Shown in pieces: positions 34,917-44,179 of a stretch of DNA of 64,000 nucleotides. The notes under the pieces are model-generated. The model saw only the letters and a list, made by a program, of their open reading frames with translations. It made no database searches and was not told the origin of the DNA. Source of the DNA: Bacteroidia bacterium (GTDB lineage: Bacteria > Bacteroidota > Bacteroidia > Flavobacteriales > Flavobacteriaceae). The DNA lies in assembly GCA_030427585.1 (NCBI GenBank), contig JAUIBW010000009.1:96539-160538 (forward strand). Direction: 5' to 3'. A program made the position numbers and the translations under genes. Position 1 is the stretch's first letter, and every line of letters starts with the position of its first letter.

Positions 34917-36314
34917 ATGAAACATCTTAGCAGATTTTTAGTGGCTTCGTTACTTGTACTTGGATTTAGTACGGCGAATGCACAAGATGAAAACAATCCT
35001 TGGGCGGTTTCTATAGGCATTAATGCCGTTGACATCTTTCCTACTGGGGGAGACCTTACTAGTCAGGGAGAAATTTTCGATGAATATTTTAATGCTAGTG
35101 ACCACTGGAACATCCTTCCATCTGTTTCCAAATTATCTGTTGGTAGATATATAGGAGATGGTTTTAGTTTTACAGCGGCAGGATCGGTTAACAAAATAGA
35201 AAACTGGGGAGAAAATCCTACTACAGGAGAAGATTTAAAAGTTGATGACCTATCTTATTATGCCTTAGATGGTAGAATTAGCTATAGCTTTAAGAAAGCA
35301 TTTGGTTCAAGTTGGATCGATCCTTACTTAGGTGTAGGTGGAGGTTATACTTGGCTTGATGAAAAAGGAGCTGGAACATTAAACGGTTCTCTTGGATTCA
35401 ACTTTTGGGTAACTGAAAACTTAGCATTTAACCTTCAATCAACTTATAAGCACGTATTTGAAGATTATGAGACTGGTAGCTACCCTCCAACTCATTTCCA
35501 ACATTCTGCTGGACTTACTTTCGCATTTGGAGGTAAAGATACTGACGGTGACGGAGTATATGATAAAGACGATGAGTGTCCAGATGTTCCTGGTTTAGAA
35601 GAATTCAATGGATGTCCTGATACTGATGGTGATGGAATCACTGATGCTAAAGATGAATGTCCTGATACTGCAGGTACTGCTGAATTTAACGGATGTCCTG
35701 ATACTGATGGTGACGGAGTTCCAGATCCTAAAGATGAGTGTCCTACTGAAGCTGGATTACCTGCTCTTAATGGATGCCCTGATGCTGATGGTGATGGTAT
35801 CGCTGACGGTAAAGATGGTTGTCCTAATGAAGCTGGACCAGCTGCTAATAACGGATGCCCTTATCAAGATAAAGATGGTGACGGTGTATTAGATAAAGAT
35901 GATAACTGTCCTGACGTTGCTGGTACTGTTGCTAACAATGGTTGTCCAGAAGTAACTGAAGAAGTACAGAAAACTCTTAATGAGTATGCAAAAACTATCT
36001 TGTTTGATTCTGGTAAATCTACAATTAAAGAACAATCTCACTCGGTACTTGGAGATATCATTAGTATATTAAAAGAGTATCCTACTGCTAAATTTACTGT
36101 AGAAGGACATACTGATAGTGTAGGAAGTGCTAAACTTAATCAAAGATTATCTGATTCTAGAGCAAATGCTGTTAAGACTTACTTAACAGAAAATGGTATT
36201 GATCAGTTCAGATTATCAGCTGTTGGTTATGGTGAAGACAGACCTATCTCTTCTAACAAAACTAGAAAAGGTAGAAAAGAAAATAGACGTGTAGAGATCA
36301 ACTTAGTAAAATAA
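34917..36314 (+). CDS. OmpA-family outer membrane protein with TSP3 repeats
   Basis: 465 aa from ATG 34917; a TTG at 34911 is the alternative. Signal peptide ending in TANAQDEN. An eight-strand barrel at about residues 20-205 (ends [20 protein letters not shown]). Then five calcium-binding TSP3-type repeats (D-x-D-G-D-G-x-x-D-x-x-D-x-C-P-D). The C-terminal OmpA peptidoglycan-binding domain has [20 protein letters not shown] and [10 protein letters not shown]. Anchors the outer membrane to peptidoglycan. Codon use is highly biased, as expected for an abundant protein. Confidence 0.95.
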   Translation: MKHLSRFLVASLLVLGFSTANAQDENNPWAVSIGINAVDIFPTGGDLTSQGEIFDEYFNASDHWNILPSVSKLSVGRYIGDGFSFTAAGSVNKIENWGENPTTGEDLKVDDLSYYALDGRISYSFKKAFGSSWIDPYLGVGGGYTWLDEKGAGTLNGSLGFNFWVTENLAFNLQSTYKHVFEDYETGSYPPTHFQHSAGLTFAFGGKDTDGDGVYDKDDECPDVPGLEEFNGCPDTDGDGITDAKDECPDTAGTAEFNGCPDTDGDGVPDPKDECPTEAGLPALNGCPDADGDGIADGKDGCPNEAGPAANNGCPYQDKDGDGVLDKDDNCPDVAGTVANNGCPEVTEEVQKTLNEYAKTILFDSGKSTIKEQSHSVLGDIISILKEYPTAKFTVEGHTDSVGSAKLNQRLSDSRANAVKTYLTENGIDQFRLSAVGYGEDRPISSNKTRKGRKENRRVEINLVK

Positions 36315-36342
36315 GAATAAAGTCTCTTAATCATATGAATAA

Positions 36343-36371
36343 AACGTCCCGAAATTTTCGGGACGTTTTTT
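36343..36371 (+). terminator. Rho-independent terminator of ompA
   Basis: Stem AACGTCCCGAAA / TTTTCGGGACGTT followed by a T-run. Confidence 0.85.
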
Positions 36372-36484
36372 ATTTTTAGAAAATTAAATAAATATTAAAT
36401 ATCTTAATTTAACACGATTGATTCTGCTTAGTAGGTTAAGGTTTGCTTAGAGATTTAATATCCTGTACATAAAATCGTAAATAC

Positions 36485-39220
36485 TTGAAAAGTTTTCTAA
36501 AAGAAGTTATACAAGAAGTGCAAGGCACTACAGAAAAAATAAGCGATCTGATTTTTCTGGTACCTAGTAAAAGAGCAGGGCTTTTTCTTAAAAAAGAACT
36601 TTTGGAAATATATCCCGATCAAACTTTTTTCGCCCCAGTAATCCTTAGTATTGAAGAATTTATTGTTCGATTATCAGGGTTGCAACAGATTGATAATATT
36701 CAGACATTGTTTGAGTTTTATGAAGCATATGTAAACACCCATACTCACCTAGAAAAAGAAAATTTTGAAACATTTAGTAATTGGGCTCAGACCTTAATCT
36801 ATGATTTTAATGAAATCGACAGATACTGTATAGATCATAAGAGCTTTTTTGCTTATTTGTCAGGAATACAAGACTTAAATCATTGGTATTTACAAAAAGA
36901 AAAAACCGAGTTGATTAAAAATTATATTAGGTTTTGGGAAAACCTGATGGATTATTATAACAATTTTAAAAATAAATTGCTTTCCAAAAAAATAGGATAT
37001 CAGGGATTGTTGTACAGAAAAGCATCAGAGGATATCCAGGCGTATATTAATACCGAAAATAGAACACATATCTTAGTAGGATTTAATGCCCTGAATAATG
37101 CAGAACAGATCATTTTTCAATCTCTTTTAGAAGCTAATATTGCCCGAGTGTATTGGGACGCAGATCAGTTTTTTATGGAGAATACCTACCACGAAGCATC
37201 GTTATTCTTAAGAACATATAAAAATCAATGGGAGTATTATAAAAAGAATCCATTTCAATGGGTGCAAAATAATTTTTCAGAAGAAAAAGACATTACTCTG
37301 GTAGGAGTACCTAAAAATATAGGTCAAGCAAAATCTATTGGCCAGATACTTACTTCGATCCCTAAGTCCGAGGTCGAAAAAACAGCTTTGGTACTTGCAG
37401 ACGAAACGCTATTGCAGCCCCTGCTTAATTCATTGCCTAATACAATCGAAGCTCTAAATATTACAATGGGACTACCTCTTAAAGAGGTTCCTATAGCTGC
37501 ATTTTTTGAGCTGTTATTTAGCCTTCATAAAAATTCTAACTCCAAAGGATTCTATTATAAATTAGTAGTAGAAATTTTAAATAGTTTACCCACGTATAGA
37601 ATATTAGGGTTTGAAGCAACACGATTGATCAATACCATTTCTAAAGAAAATATCGTTTACATAACATTAGATAAACTACAGGAAAAAGCTTCAGATGAGC
37701 ATAAAGAAGCACTTAAATTAATATTTGAACCTTGGAAAGATGTTACCGCAGCCCTAGAAAATTGCAGAAAAATAATACTATTACTCAAGAATAATCTTAA
37801 TAAGAAAAATGATGAGTTAGAACTAGAATATGTGTATCATTTTCATTTAGTTTTTAATAAAGTTTTTACATTACATAATAGCTATCAATATATAGAAACG
37901 ATAGGGTCTTTATATACATTGTATAAAGATATTATGATGTCTGAGACATTAGATTTTTCTGGCGAACCATTTAGTGGATTACAGCTTATGGGAATGTTAG
38001 AATCGAGATGTCTTGATTTTGAAACAGTCATTATCACTTCAGTTAATGAAGGAGTTTTGCCTGCTGGTAAAAGTATGAATTCTTTTATTCCTTATGATCT
38101 CAAAAGAGCATACAGTCTTCCTACATATAAAGAAAAAGACGCTATATATACATATCATTTTTATAGATTAATCCAAAGAGCTAAAAAAGTATATCTACTG
38201 TATAATACAGAAAATGAAGGAGTAGGTGGTGGAGAAAAGAGCCGGTTTCTACTTCAGTTAGATATTGATAAAAGACCTAAGCATAAACTTACAAAATATG
38301 TAGTGTCGGCAGAAGTCCCTATGTTAACTAACCAACTATTGCAGATAAAGAAAAATGAAGCGGTTTTGCTAAAATTAAAAAAACTAGGTGCACACGGGTT
38401 ATCCCCTTCTGCATTAACTACTTATATAAGAAACCCGATGGACTTCTATTATAAATATGTTTTGGGCGTTACAGAAACCGAACAGGTAGAAGAGACTATT
38501 GCAGCAAACACTTTGGGGACAGTGATCCATAATACACTCGAAACTTTTTATAAACCATTAGAAGGTAAATTTCTTGCTATAGAGGATATTAATAAGATGA
38601 GAAACCAAATTGATGTCGAACTTCGGGATCAGTTTAGACAAGAGTATACAAAACTCAACATCACTCAAGGTAAAAATCTTTTGATTTTTGAAGTAGCTAA
38701 GCAATATGTATATAATTTCCTGAAAGTAGAAGAGAAACTAATAAAAGATGGAGCACAATTAAAGATTCTGGCTATTGAAAGTAATCTAAAAACAAAATTA
38801 AAAATTCCTGAGTTAGATTTTCCTATTTATATCAAAGGAAAAGTAGATCGTATTGATGAGTTGGATGGGCAAGTAAGGATAATAGATTATAAGACAGGAA
38901 GAGTAGGTCGAAATGATGTCGTTATCATGGATTGGGATATAATTACCGACGAATATAAATATAGCAAGGTAATTCAGGTTTTGGCATATGCATACATGCA
39001 ACATAATGAAAATCCAATTTCAGACGCTTTTCAAGCAGGTATAATTTCGTTTAAGAATCTTCAGGAAGGATTTCTTAAGTTTGGAACAAAAGAAAGCATA
39101 AGAGGGAAAGCAAATCACGAAATTACAGATGCGGTGTTCGACGATTATCTGCTACAGTTAAAAAATCTGATCTTAGAAATTTTTAATATTGAAATTCCAT
39201 TTATTGAAAAAGAAGTGTAG
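36485..39220 (+). CDS. PD-(D/E)XK nuclease, AddB-like
   Basis: 911 aa from a TTG start. N-terminal inactive-helicase-like region (LIFLVPSKRAGLFLKKELLE) with no intact Walker A, as in AddB. The C-terminal nuclease domain has L-S-P-S-A-L-T-T-Y-I-R-N-P, then NTLGTVIHNTLETFYKPLEG, then KGKVDRIDELDGQVRIIDYK. With the AddA-like protein at 31479 it would form the break-resection complex. The two genes are separated only by ompA, an order recurring in this family. Both use TTG starts, which may keep expression low. Confidence 0.85.
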   Translation: MKSFLKEVIQEVQGTTEKISDLIFLVPSKRAGLFLKKELLEIYPDQTFFAPVILSIEEFIVRLSGLQQIDNIQTLFEFYEAYVNTHTHLEKENFETFSNWAQTLIYDFNEIDRYCIDHKSFFAYLSGIQDLNHWYLQKEKTELIKNYIRFWENLMDYYNNFKNKLLSKKIGYQGLLYRKASEDIQAYINTENRTHILVGFNALNNAEQIIFQSLLEANIARVYWDADQFFMENTYHEASLFLRTYKNQWEYYKKNPFQWVQNNFSEEKDITLVGVPKNIGQAKSIGQILTSIPKSEVEKTALVLADETLLQPLLNSLPNTIEALNITMGLPLKEVPIAAFFELLFSLHKNSNSKGFYYKLVVEILNSLPTYRILGFEATRLINTISKENIVYITLDKLQEKASDEHKEALKLIFEPWKDVTAALENCRKIILLLKNNLNKKNDELELEYVYHFHLVFNKVFTLHNSYQYIETIGSLYTLYKDIMMSETLDFSGEPFSGLQLMGMLESRCLDFETVIITSVNEGVLPAGKSMNSFIPYDLKRAYSLPTYKEKDAIYTYHFYRLIQRAKKVYLLYNTENEGVGGGEKSRFLLQLDIDKRPKHKLTKYVVSAEVPMLTNQLLQIKKNEAVLLKLKKLGAHGLSPSALTTYIRNPMDFYYKYVLGVTETEQVEETIAANTLGTVIHNTLETFYKPLEGKFLAIEDINKMRNQIDVELRDQFRQEYTKLNITQGKNLLIFEVAKQYVYNFLKVEEKLIKDGAQLKILAIESNLKTKLKIPELDFPIYIKGKVDRIDELDGQVRIIDYKTGRVGRNDVVIMDWDIITDEYKYSKVIQVLAYAYMQHNENPISDAFQAGIISFKNLQEGFLKFGTKESIRGKANHEITDAVFDDYLLQLKNLILEIFNIEIPFIEKEV

Positions 39221-39257
39221 CTCAATAACGTAGATATTAAACTCTATACTTAGAATT

Positions 39258-40106
39258 ATGATGATCAAAAACAAAAATATAATAGTAACAGGAAAGCATC
39301 AAAAACCAATTCTGACAGATGTTTTTTATACGAATACCAGGTTGCAAAAACCTATTGTTATTTTTTGTCATGGATATAAAGGCTTTAAAGATTGGGGAGC
39401 CTGGGATTTGGTGGCAGAAGCTTTTGCCAGGGCTGGATTTTTCTTTATAAAATTTAATTTTTCACACAATGGAGGCACAATAAAACAACCTATCGATTTT
39501 CCTGACCTCGAAGCTTTTGGTAATAATAATTATATCAAAGAATTAGATGATCTAGAAACTATTATAAATTGGGTAACCTCTTCAGATTTTAAATTCAAAA
39601 ATGAAATTAATACTTTAAACATTTCTTTGATAGGCCATTCTCGTGGTGGTGGGATTGCAACTATTAAAGCTGCAGAAGATAAGAGAATCACTACATTAAT
39701 AACATGGGCAAGCGTTTCTGATTATAAAAACCGGTTTCCAAAAGGAGAAACCTTTACCTGTTGGCAGAGGAAAGGAGTAATCTATATCGAAAACGGAAGA
39801 ACCAAACAGCAAATGCCACATTATTACCAGTTTTATACATCTTTTATAGAAAATGAAGATAGATTAACGATTGCTAATGCTGCCAAAAAAATTGAAATAC
39901 CACATTTGATTATTCATGGTACAAATGATCCAACAGTTAATGTGCAGGAAAGTAAAAATATGCATGAATGGAGCATCAATAGTGATATTTTCCTGGTAGA
40001 AGGAGCTGATCATATATTTGGTGTAAAACACCCATGGCAAAATAGTAATTTATCAAAACACCTTAAGGTAATAGCACAAAAAAGTATAGATTTTATACGT
40101 CTTTAA
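39258..40106 (+). CDS. Alpha/beta hydrolase (dienelactone hydrolase-like)
   Basis: 282 aa, no signal peptide. Oxyanion and early strand: IVIFCHGYKGFKDWGAWDLV. Nucleophile elbow LIGHSRGGGIATIKAAEDK with Ser in G-H-S-R-G-G. The acid is probably in HLIIHGTNDPTVNVQESKN and the catalytic His in FLVEGADHIFGVKHPW. Cytoplasmic serine hydrolase of unknown substrate. It starts 37 bp after the AddB-like gene and may be co-transcribed with it. Confidence 0.88.
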   Translation: MMIKNKNIIVTGKHQKPILTDVFYTNTRLQKPIVIFCHGYKGFKDWGAWDLVAEAFARAGFFFIKFNFSHNGGTIKQPIDFPDLEAFGNNNYIKELDDLETIINWVTSSDFKFKNEINTLNISLIGHSRGGGIATIKAAEDKRITTLITWASVSDYKNRFPKGETFTCWQRKGVIYIENGRTKQQMPHYYQFYTSFIENEDRLTIANAAKKIEIPHLIIHGTNDPTVNVQESKNMHEWSINSDIFLVEGADHIFGVKHPWQNSNLSKHLKVIAQKSIDFIRL

Positions 40107-40163
40107 CACTTTCTTAGCCAAAAAATATAATAAGCAATCATTTTTTTTCGTTTATTTGCTGTT

Positions 40164-40451
40164 ATGAAGTTTAATAGACAAATACTGGCTTCCGTATTTT
40201 TGATACTCTTTGGTATCATTCAAATAGCAGACTTACATATTGTAGGTCATGATGCTAATGATACAGACTGCACTCTTTGTAAATTTACTTCTGATCATCA
40301 TAATGATAATTTTATACCTGCAGACATAGTTACTGTTCCTGAAGCAGTATATGTTCCTGCCGATATTGTTCGAGCGACTTATGTGAATCGATATTTTGAT
40401 TCATCTGCTGCTTACAATTTTCTAAACAAAGCTCCCCCTGTTGTAGCTTAG
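40164..40451 (+). CDS. Small His/Cys protein upstream of a TonB receptor
   Basis: 95 aa. Signal peptide (ILASVFLILFGIIQIADLH). Then HDANDTDCTLCKFTSDHHND, a cluster of two Cys in C-x-x-C form surrounded by His and Asp, suited to bind a transition metal. The C-terminal half has two similar pieces, FIPADIVTVPEAV and YVPADIVRATYVN. No family recognised. It is followed after 77 bp by a TonB-dependent receptor, so a role in metal capture or delivery is plausible but unproved. Confidence 0.6.
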   Translation: MKFNRQILASVFLILFGIIQIADLHIVGHDANDTDCTLCKFTSDHHNDNFIPADIVTVPEAVYVPADIVRATYVNRYFDSSAAYNFLNKAPPVVA

Positions 40452-40528
40452 TTTTACCTAAACTTTAGTATTGAAACTTAACTGTGGTATATCCATACCA
40501 ATCAGTTTATCCATTATTTATTTTACAA

Positions 40529-42922
40529 ATGAAAAGACACACTTGGTTACTAGTGTCTCTTCTCGGGATCAATCTCCTTTCAGCACAAGAATGTGATAAA
40601 ACACTTTCTGGTAGAGTCATAGATTTTCATGACGGAGCACCCCTTGAAGGCGCGACAATAACATTTAATAATCGTACAATCGTGACAGACGCTTCTGGTA
40701 GATATTCTATTACAGGTTTATGTGCAACAGCATATGCTTTTACTGTTTCTCATGAAAAGTGTAATTCGCAGGTAGTAACTCTTGATGTAGGCAAAACATC
40801 CTCAAAAGATTTCTCCTTAGAACATCACCTTAATGAATTAGAAGAAGTAAAAGTTTCGGGAGTCAATAATACTAAAACAACTTCTGCTCAAGAAGAAACT
40901 ATAGGCTCTGATATTATAGAAAAATATGGTAGTGCCTCTTTGGGAGATGCCCTTAGAGAAATTACAGGTGTTTCATCTTTAAATACCGGATCTACGATAG
41001 TAAAACCGATTATTCAGGGTCTTAGCGGAAGTCGTGTATTGATTATGAATAATGGTGTTCGTATGCAAGATATGGAATGGGGTGATGAACATGCACCTAA
41101 TGTAGATATTAACACAGCAGGGAATGTTACTGTTGTTAAGGGAGCTTCTGCATTACAATATGGAGGAGACGCAATAGGTGGTGTTATTATTATGGAACCT
41201 CGCAAAGTACCTGCAAAAGATACTTTATTTGGAAAAACCAGGTTATCAGGAGCTGTAAATGGTAGAGGAGGATCGGTTTCTTCAGAATTGATAAAAGGAT
41301 ATAAAAATGGATGGTTTTTTAAGGTACAAGGAACATTAAAACGCTTTGGAGATTTAGAAACACCAGACTATGTTCTTTCTAATACCGGAGTATTCGAAAA
41401 AGGAGCTTCCTTGTCTTTTGGAGTAAATAAATTTACCCATGGTTGGGATGCATATTATTCTTTTTTTGATAATGAAATTGGAGTACTGGCAACATCGCAT
41501 ATTGGCAATGTAGACGATCTTATAAATGCTATTAATGAACAACAACCTGCAATTATTAGAGATTTTACTTATAAGATTGATAATCCTAAGCAAGAAGTTA
41601 CCCACCATTTGGGACGTCTTCGGTATTTTAAACGTTTTGAAGAGCTTGGGAAATGGAATACACAATATGATTTTCAATATAATAAACGATTTGAGTTTGA
41701 TATTCGCAGAACAGAAGAACGTACCAAATTGCCTAGCATAGATCTTGAGCTAAAAACACATACGTTAACTTCGGATTTTAGTTTTGATTCGAATCCTGAT
41801 TTTCTGTGGAATGTAGGAGTACTATTTAGATATCAGAATAATTTTGCAGATCCCGGTACAAAAGTAAGAAGATTAATTCCTGACTATGATAAGTATGATG
41901 CAGGAGTGTTTATTACAGGTGAATATGGCGTAACAAATGATATTATTATGGATGCAGGAATTCGATACGATTATAATCGTATGGATGCTAAAAAGTTTTA
42001 CTTAAAAACCAGATGGGACGAAAGGGGATATGACATGGATTTTTCTGACCTCATTATTGAGGATTTTAATACACAATGGTTAACTAATCCAGTTTTTGAT
42101 TACCATAGTGTTTCCGGTACTACAGGAATACAATATACTTTTAAAGAAGATTACGAGTTTAGATTCAATTATGCGCTGGCGCAACGTGCTCCTAATCCTT
42201 CAGAGTTATTTAGTGATGGTTTACACCACTCGGCTGCTAGAATTGAGTTAGGGGATTTAAGAATAGATCAGGAAACATCACATAAAATAGCTGTAACCGC
42301 ACAAAAAAATACAGAAAAATGGGGATGGGAAATTGCACCATATGCCAATTTTATAAATGATTATATTTTGCTAGAACCCGTAGGCCTCGAATTATCGATA
42401 CGAGGAGCATTTCCTGTTTGGGAATATAGACAAACCAACGTTAGATTGTTGGGTGTCGATGCAAAACTTTATGCCAATTGGCATCAGAACTGGAGAACAG
42501 ATCATAGTTTTTCTATGGTAAAAGGAAAAGAAAACGAAAAAGATGTTGCGTTGATTAATATTCCTGCACCAACTTTTGATAATAGTATTACATATAGTAA
42601 CAAAAATTGGTTCGGGTTTAATATTTCTTTAGAAAGTCAATATTTTTTTAGACAAAATGAATACCCACCCAATATACCTGTGTTTTCTCCACAGCAAAAT
42701 GAAAATGTATTGTTAGAAATCAATACGCCGCCAGATGCATATCATTTGTTAAATGCAGATACCAGTATGGAATTCTCTTTAGGAGAACGAAATAAACTAA
42801 AAGTTGGACTAACAATAAACAACATATTAAACACAAGCTATAGAAATTACTTAAATCGTCAGCGATATTTTGCAGATGATCTGGGAAGGAATTTTTTATT
42901 AAGATTATCAATTAACTATTAA
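40529..42922 (+). CDS. TonB-dependent outer membrane receptor
   Basis: 797 aa from ATG 40529, which gives a proper signal peptide (HTWLLVSLLGINLLSAQ); an earlier in-frame ATG at 40484 does not. Carboxypeptidase-regulatory-like domain at residues about 20-110 (LSGRVIDFHDGAPLEGATIT). Plug domain from about 115 (IIEKYGSASLGDALREITGV ... VVKGASALQYGGDAIGGVII). The beta-barrel ends in N-F-L-L-R-L-S-I-N-Y with an aromatic C-terminus. Energised uptake of a siderophore or metal complex. No TonB gene nearby. Its substrate is inferred only from the metal-related neighbours. Confidence 0.92.
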   Translation: MKRHTWLLVSLLGINLLSAQECDKTLSGRVIDFHDGAPLEGATITFNNRTIVTDASGRYSITGLCATAYAFTVSHEKCNSQVVTLDVGKTSSKDFSLEHHLNELEEVKVSGVNNTKTTSAQEETIGSDIIEKYGSASLGDALREITGVSSLNTGSTIVKPIIQGLSGSRVLIMNNGVRMQDMEWGDEHAPNVDINTAGNVTVVKGASALQYGGDAIGGVIIMEPRKVPAKDTLFGKTRLSGAVNGRGGSVSSELIKGYKNGWFFKVQGTLKRFGDLETPDYVLSNTGVFEKGASLSFGVNKFTHGWDAYYSFFDNEIGVLATSHIGNVDDLINAINEQQPAIIRDFTYKIDNPKQEVTHHLGRLRYFKRFEELGKWNTQYDFQYNKRFEFDIRRTEERTKLPSIDLELKTHTLTSDFSFDSNPDFLWNVGVLFRYQNNFADPGTKVRRLIPDYDKYDAGVFITGEYGVTNDIIMDAGIRYDYNRMDAKKFYLKTRWDERGYDMDFSDLIIEDFNTQWLTNPVFDYHSVSGTTGIQYTFKEDYEFRFNYALAQRAPNPSELFSDGLHHSAARIELGDLRIDQETSHKIAVTAQKNTEKWGWEIAPYANFINDYILLEPVGLELSIRGAFPVWEYRQTNVRLLGVDAKLYANWHQNWRTDHSFSMVKGKENEKDVALINIPAPTFDNSITYSNKNWFGFNISLESQYFFRQNEYPPNIPVFSPQQNENVLLEINTPPDAYHLLNADTSMEFSLGERNKLKVGLTINNILNTSYRNYLNRQRYFADDLGRNFLLRLSINY

Positions 42923-42936
42923 ATTAAATTTTAGAA

Positions 42937-43539
42937 ATGATGAACACACGCAAACTTTTATCAACGCTTATCGTAGGAGGTATTTTATTCGCATCTTGCT
43001 CTAACGATGATGATAATCCCGCACCAATTAATGAAGGAGAATTAATTACCACTATGAAAATATCCTTGGTCGACGGTTCAGATACTGTAACATTAACAGT
43101 TAAAGATGAAGACGGTGAAGAAGGTCCGGCAAAACCAGTAATAGATATTTCGGGCAACTTGAAGGCCAATACAAGATATAGTGGATCTGTAGAATTGCTT
43201 AATGAATCCGAGACTCCTGCCGAATTAATTAATGAGGAAATAGAGGCAGAAGCAGATGAACATCAGTTTTTCTATGAAACAAGTGCTGCACTAAACATTA
43301 CCACAGCTTATACAGATAAAGAATCAGATTATAAAAAAGAAGACGGAACCTCTTTTACGACCACTAATCCTGTTGGATTAACATTTACAGTAACAACAAC
43401 AGATGCAGGAACAGGAACCTTTACAGTAACGTTGAAGCATGAACCTAATAAAGCAGCAGAGGGAGTAGCCGAAGGTAATATTTCTAATGCAGGAGGTAAT
43501 ACAGATATTACTCAAAGTTTTGATATTACAGTACAATAA
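42937..43539 (+). CDS. Lipoprotein downstream of the TonB receptor
   Basis: 200 aa. Lipobox LFASCSNDDDNPAP. The mature protein is acidic and beta-rich (ELITTMKISLVDGSDTVTLT, ... FTVTTTDAGTGTFTVTLKH) and ends in S-F-D-I-T-V-Q. Similar lipoproteins follow TonB-dependent receptors in many Flavobacteriaceae, and they are probably surface-exposed partners of the receptor. It starts 14 bp after the receptor stop codon, so they share a transcript. Ligand unknown. Confidence 0.8.
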   Translation: MMNTRKLLSTLIVGGILFASCSNDDDNPAPINEGELITTMKISLVDGSDTVTLTVKDEDGEEGPAKPVIDISGNLKANTRYSGSVELLNESETPAELINEEIEAEADEHQFFYETSAALNITTAYTDKESDYKKEDGTSFTTTNPVGLTFTVTTTDAGTGTFTVTLKHEPNKAAEGVAEGNISNAGGNTDITQSFDITVQ

Positions 43540-43628
43540 TTGAAACTCGATTAATTATGTAAGTTGAATTTGTGTAAAATTTCATAATTAGTTTCAATTC
43601 TAGCCCTCGGGAGTAGTTACCCGAGGGC
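43538..43628 (+). ncRNA. Structured RNA-like element, copy A
   Basis: Outer arms AATTGAAACT / AGTTTCAATT enclose AGTTGAATTTGTGTAA in the loop. They are followed at once by a GC hairpin GCCCTCGGG-AGTAGTTA-CCCGAGGGC. The same layout occurs in copy B at 43918. It begins at the stop codon of the lipoprotein gene, so it may be a 3' UTR element or terminator. There is no long T-run in this copy. Confidence 0.45.
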
Positions 43629-43639
43629 TTCTTAAAATT

Positions 43640-43917
43640 AAGTTAAAAAAAATAAACCAAACAAAATTGGCATTAATTTTGTATAAACAAAAAGTCTGCA
43701 GTGTTAGGGAAAAGTTTAAAAAACACTGGGAATACAATAAAAATAATTATTACATACAATAAAGTAATTTAAAAATTAACTTCTAATAAGTTAGTTGTAT
43801 TGATTTTATCAATGCATTAACATACTATTAAATGTTAATTATCATCAAAAAAACGTTAAAATATTTAAAGGATACCGCTTATCTTCGTATCATAAGCCAA
43901 GCCTAACAAAACAATAT
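43640..43917. other. Gene-free stretch between the two structured elements
   Basis: AT-rich, no ORF with coding signs. TATCTTCG at 43881-43888 resembles a -7 box and points at copy B of the structured element, giving a transcript of about 120 nt. Nothing else supportable. Confidence 0.3.
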
Positions 43918-44017
43918 AATTGAAACTATCATAATTAGTATAAGTTGAGTTTGTGTTAAATACAATTAAGTTTCAATTTAGACCCCTGGGAGTAGTTAAC
44001 CCGGGGGTCGCTTTTTT
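43918..44017 (+). ncRNA. Structured RNA-like element, copy B
   Basis: Arms AATTGAAACT / AGTTTCAATT around a loop with AGTTGAGTTTGTGTTA. Then comes hairpin GACCCCTGGG-AGTAGTTAA-CCCGGGGGTC followed by a T-run, so this copy is also an intrinsic terminator. A possible -7 box about 30 nt upstream would make it an independent small RNA. It lies 160 bp before the metal efflux operon. Confidence 0.5.
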
Positions 44018-44139
44018 GGTCTTGTTTTAAATATAAAACCTTAAAAAACAGACTCCGATTCCTGTTGTTTTTTATTTTTAAGAGTTTTATATGTACTTCC
44101 AAAGAAAATAATTAATAACATTTAGAATCTAGGTAATTT

Positions 44140-44179
44140 TGCAATACCATTGCATTACAATATTGCTATCTTTGTAATG
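44140..44179 (+). promoter_or_regulatory. Palindromic operator candidate over the efflux operon promoter
   Basis: TATCTTTG -7 box at 44167-44174. Perfect inverted repeat CATTACAA (44153-44160) / TTGTAATG (44172-44179) covers the box and reaches the start codon. A second one, TGCAAT-ACC-ATTGCA, lies at 44140-44154. A repressor bound here would block transcription. The Fur-family protein encoded in the operon is the obvious candidate (inference). Confidence 0.5.

Noticed and set aside
35608..35892. Second frame of 94 codons inside ompA
   Set aside because: It is a product of the D-G-D-G repeat codons of the TSP3 region (L-M-V-M pattern) and not an independent gene.
35527..35950. Possible tandem DNA repeat or CRISPR-like array
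   Set aside because: The periodicity is that of calcium-binding protein repeats with no constant spacer-repeat structure.
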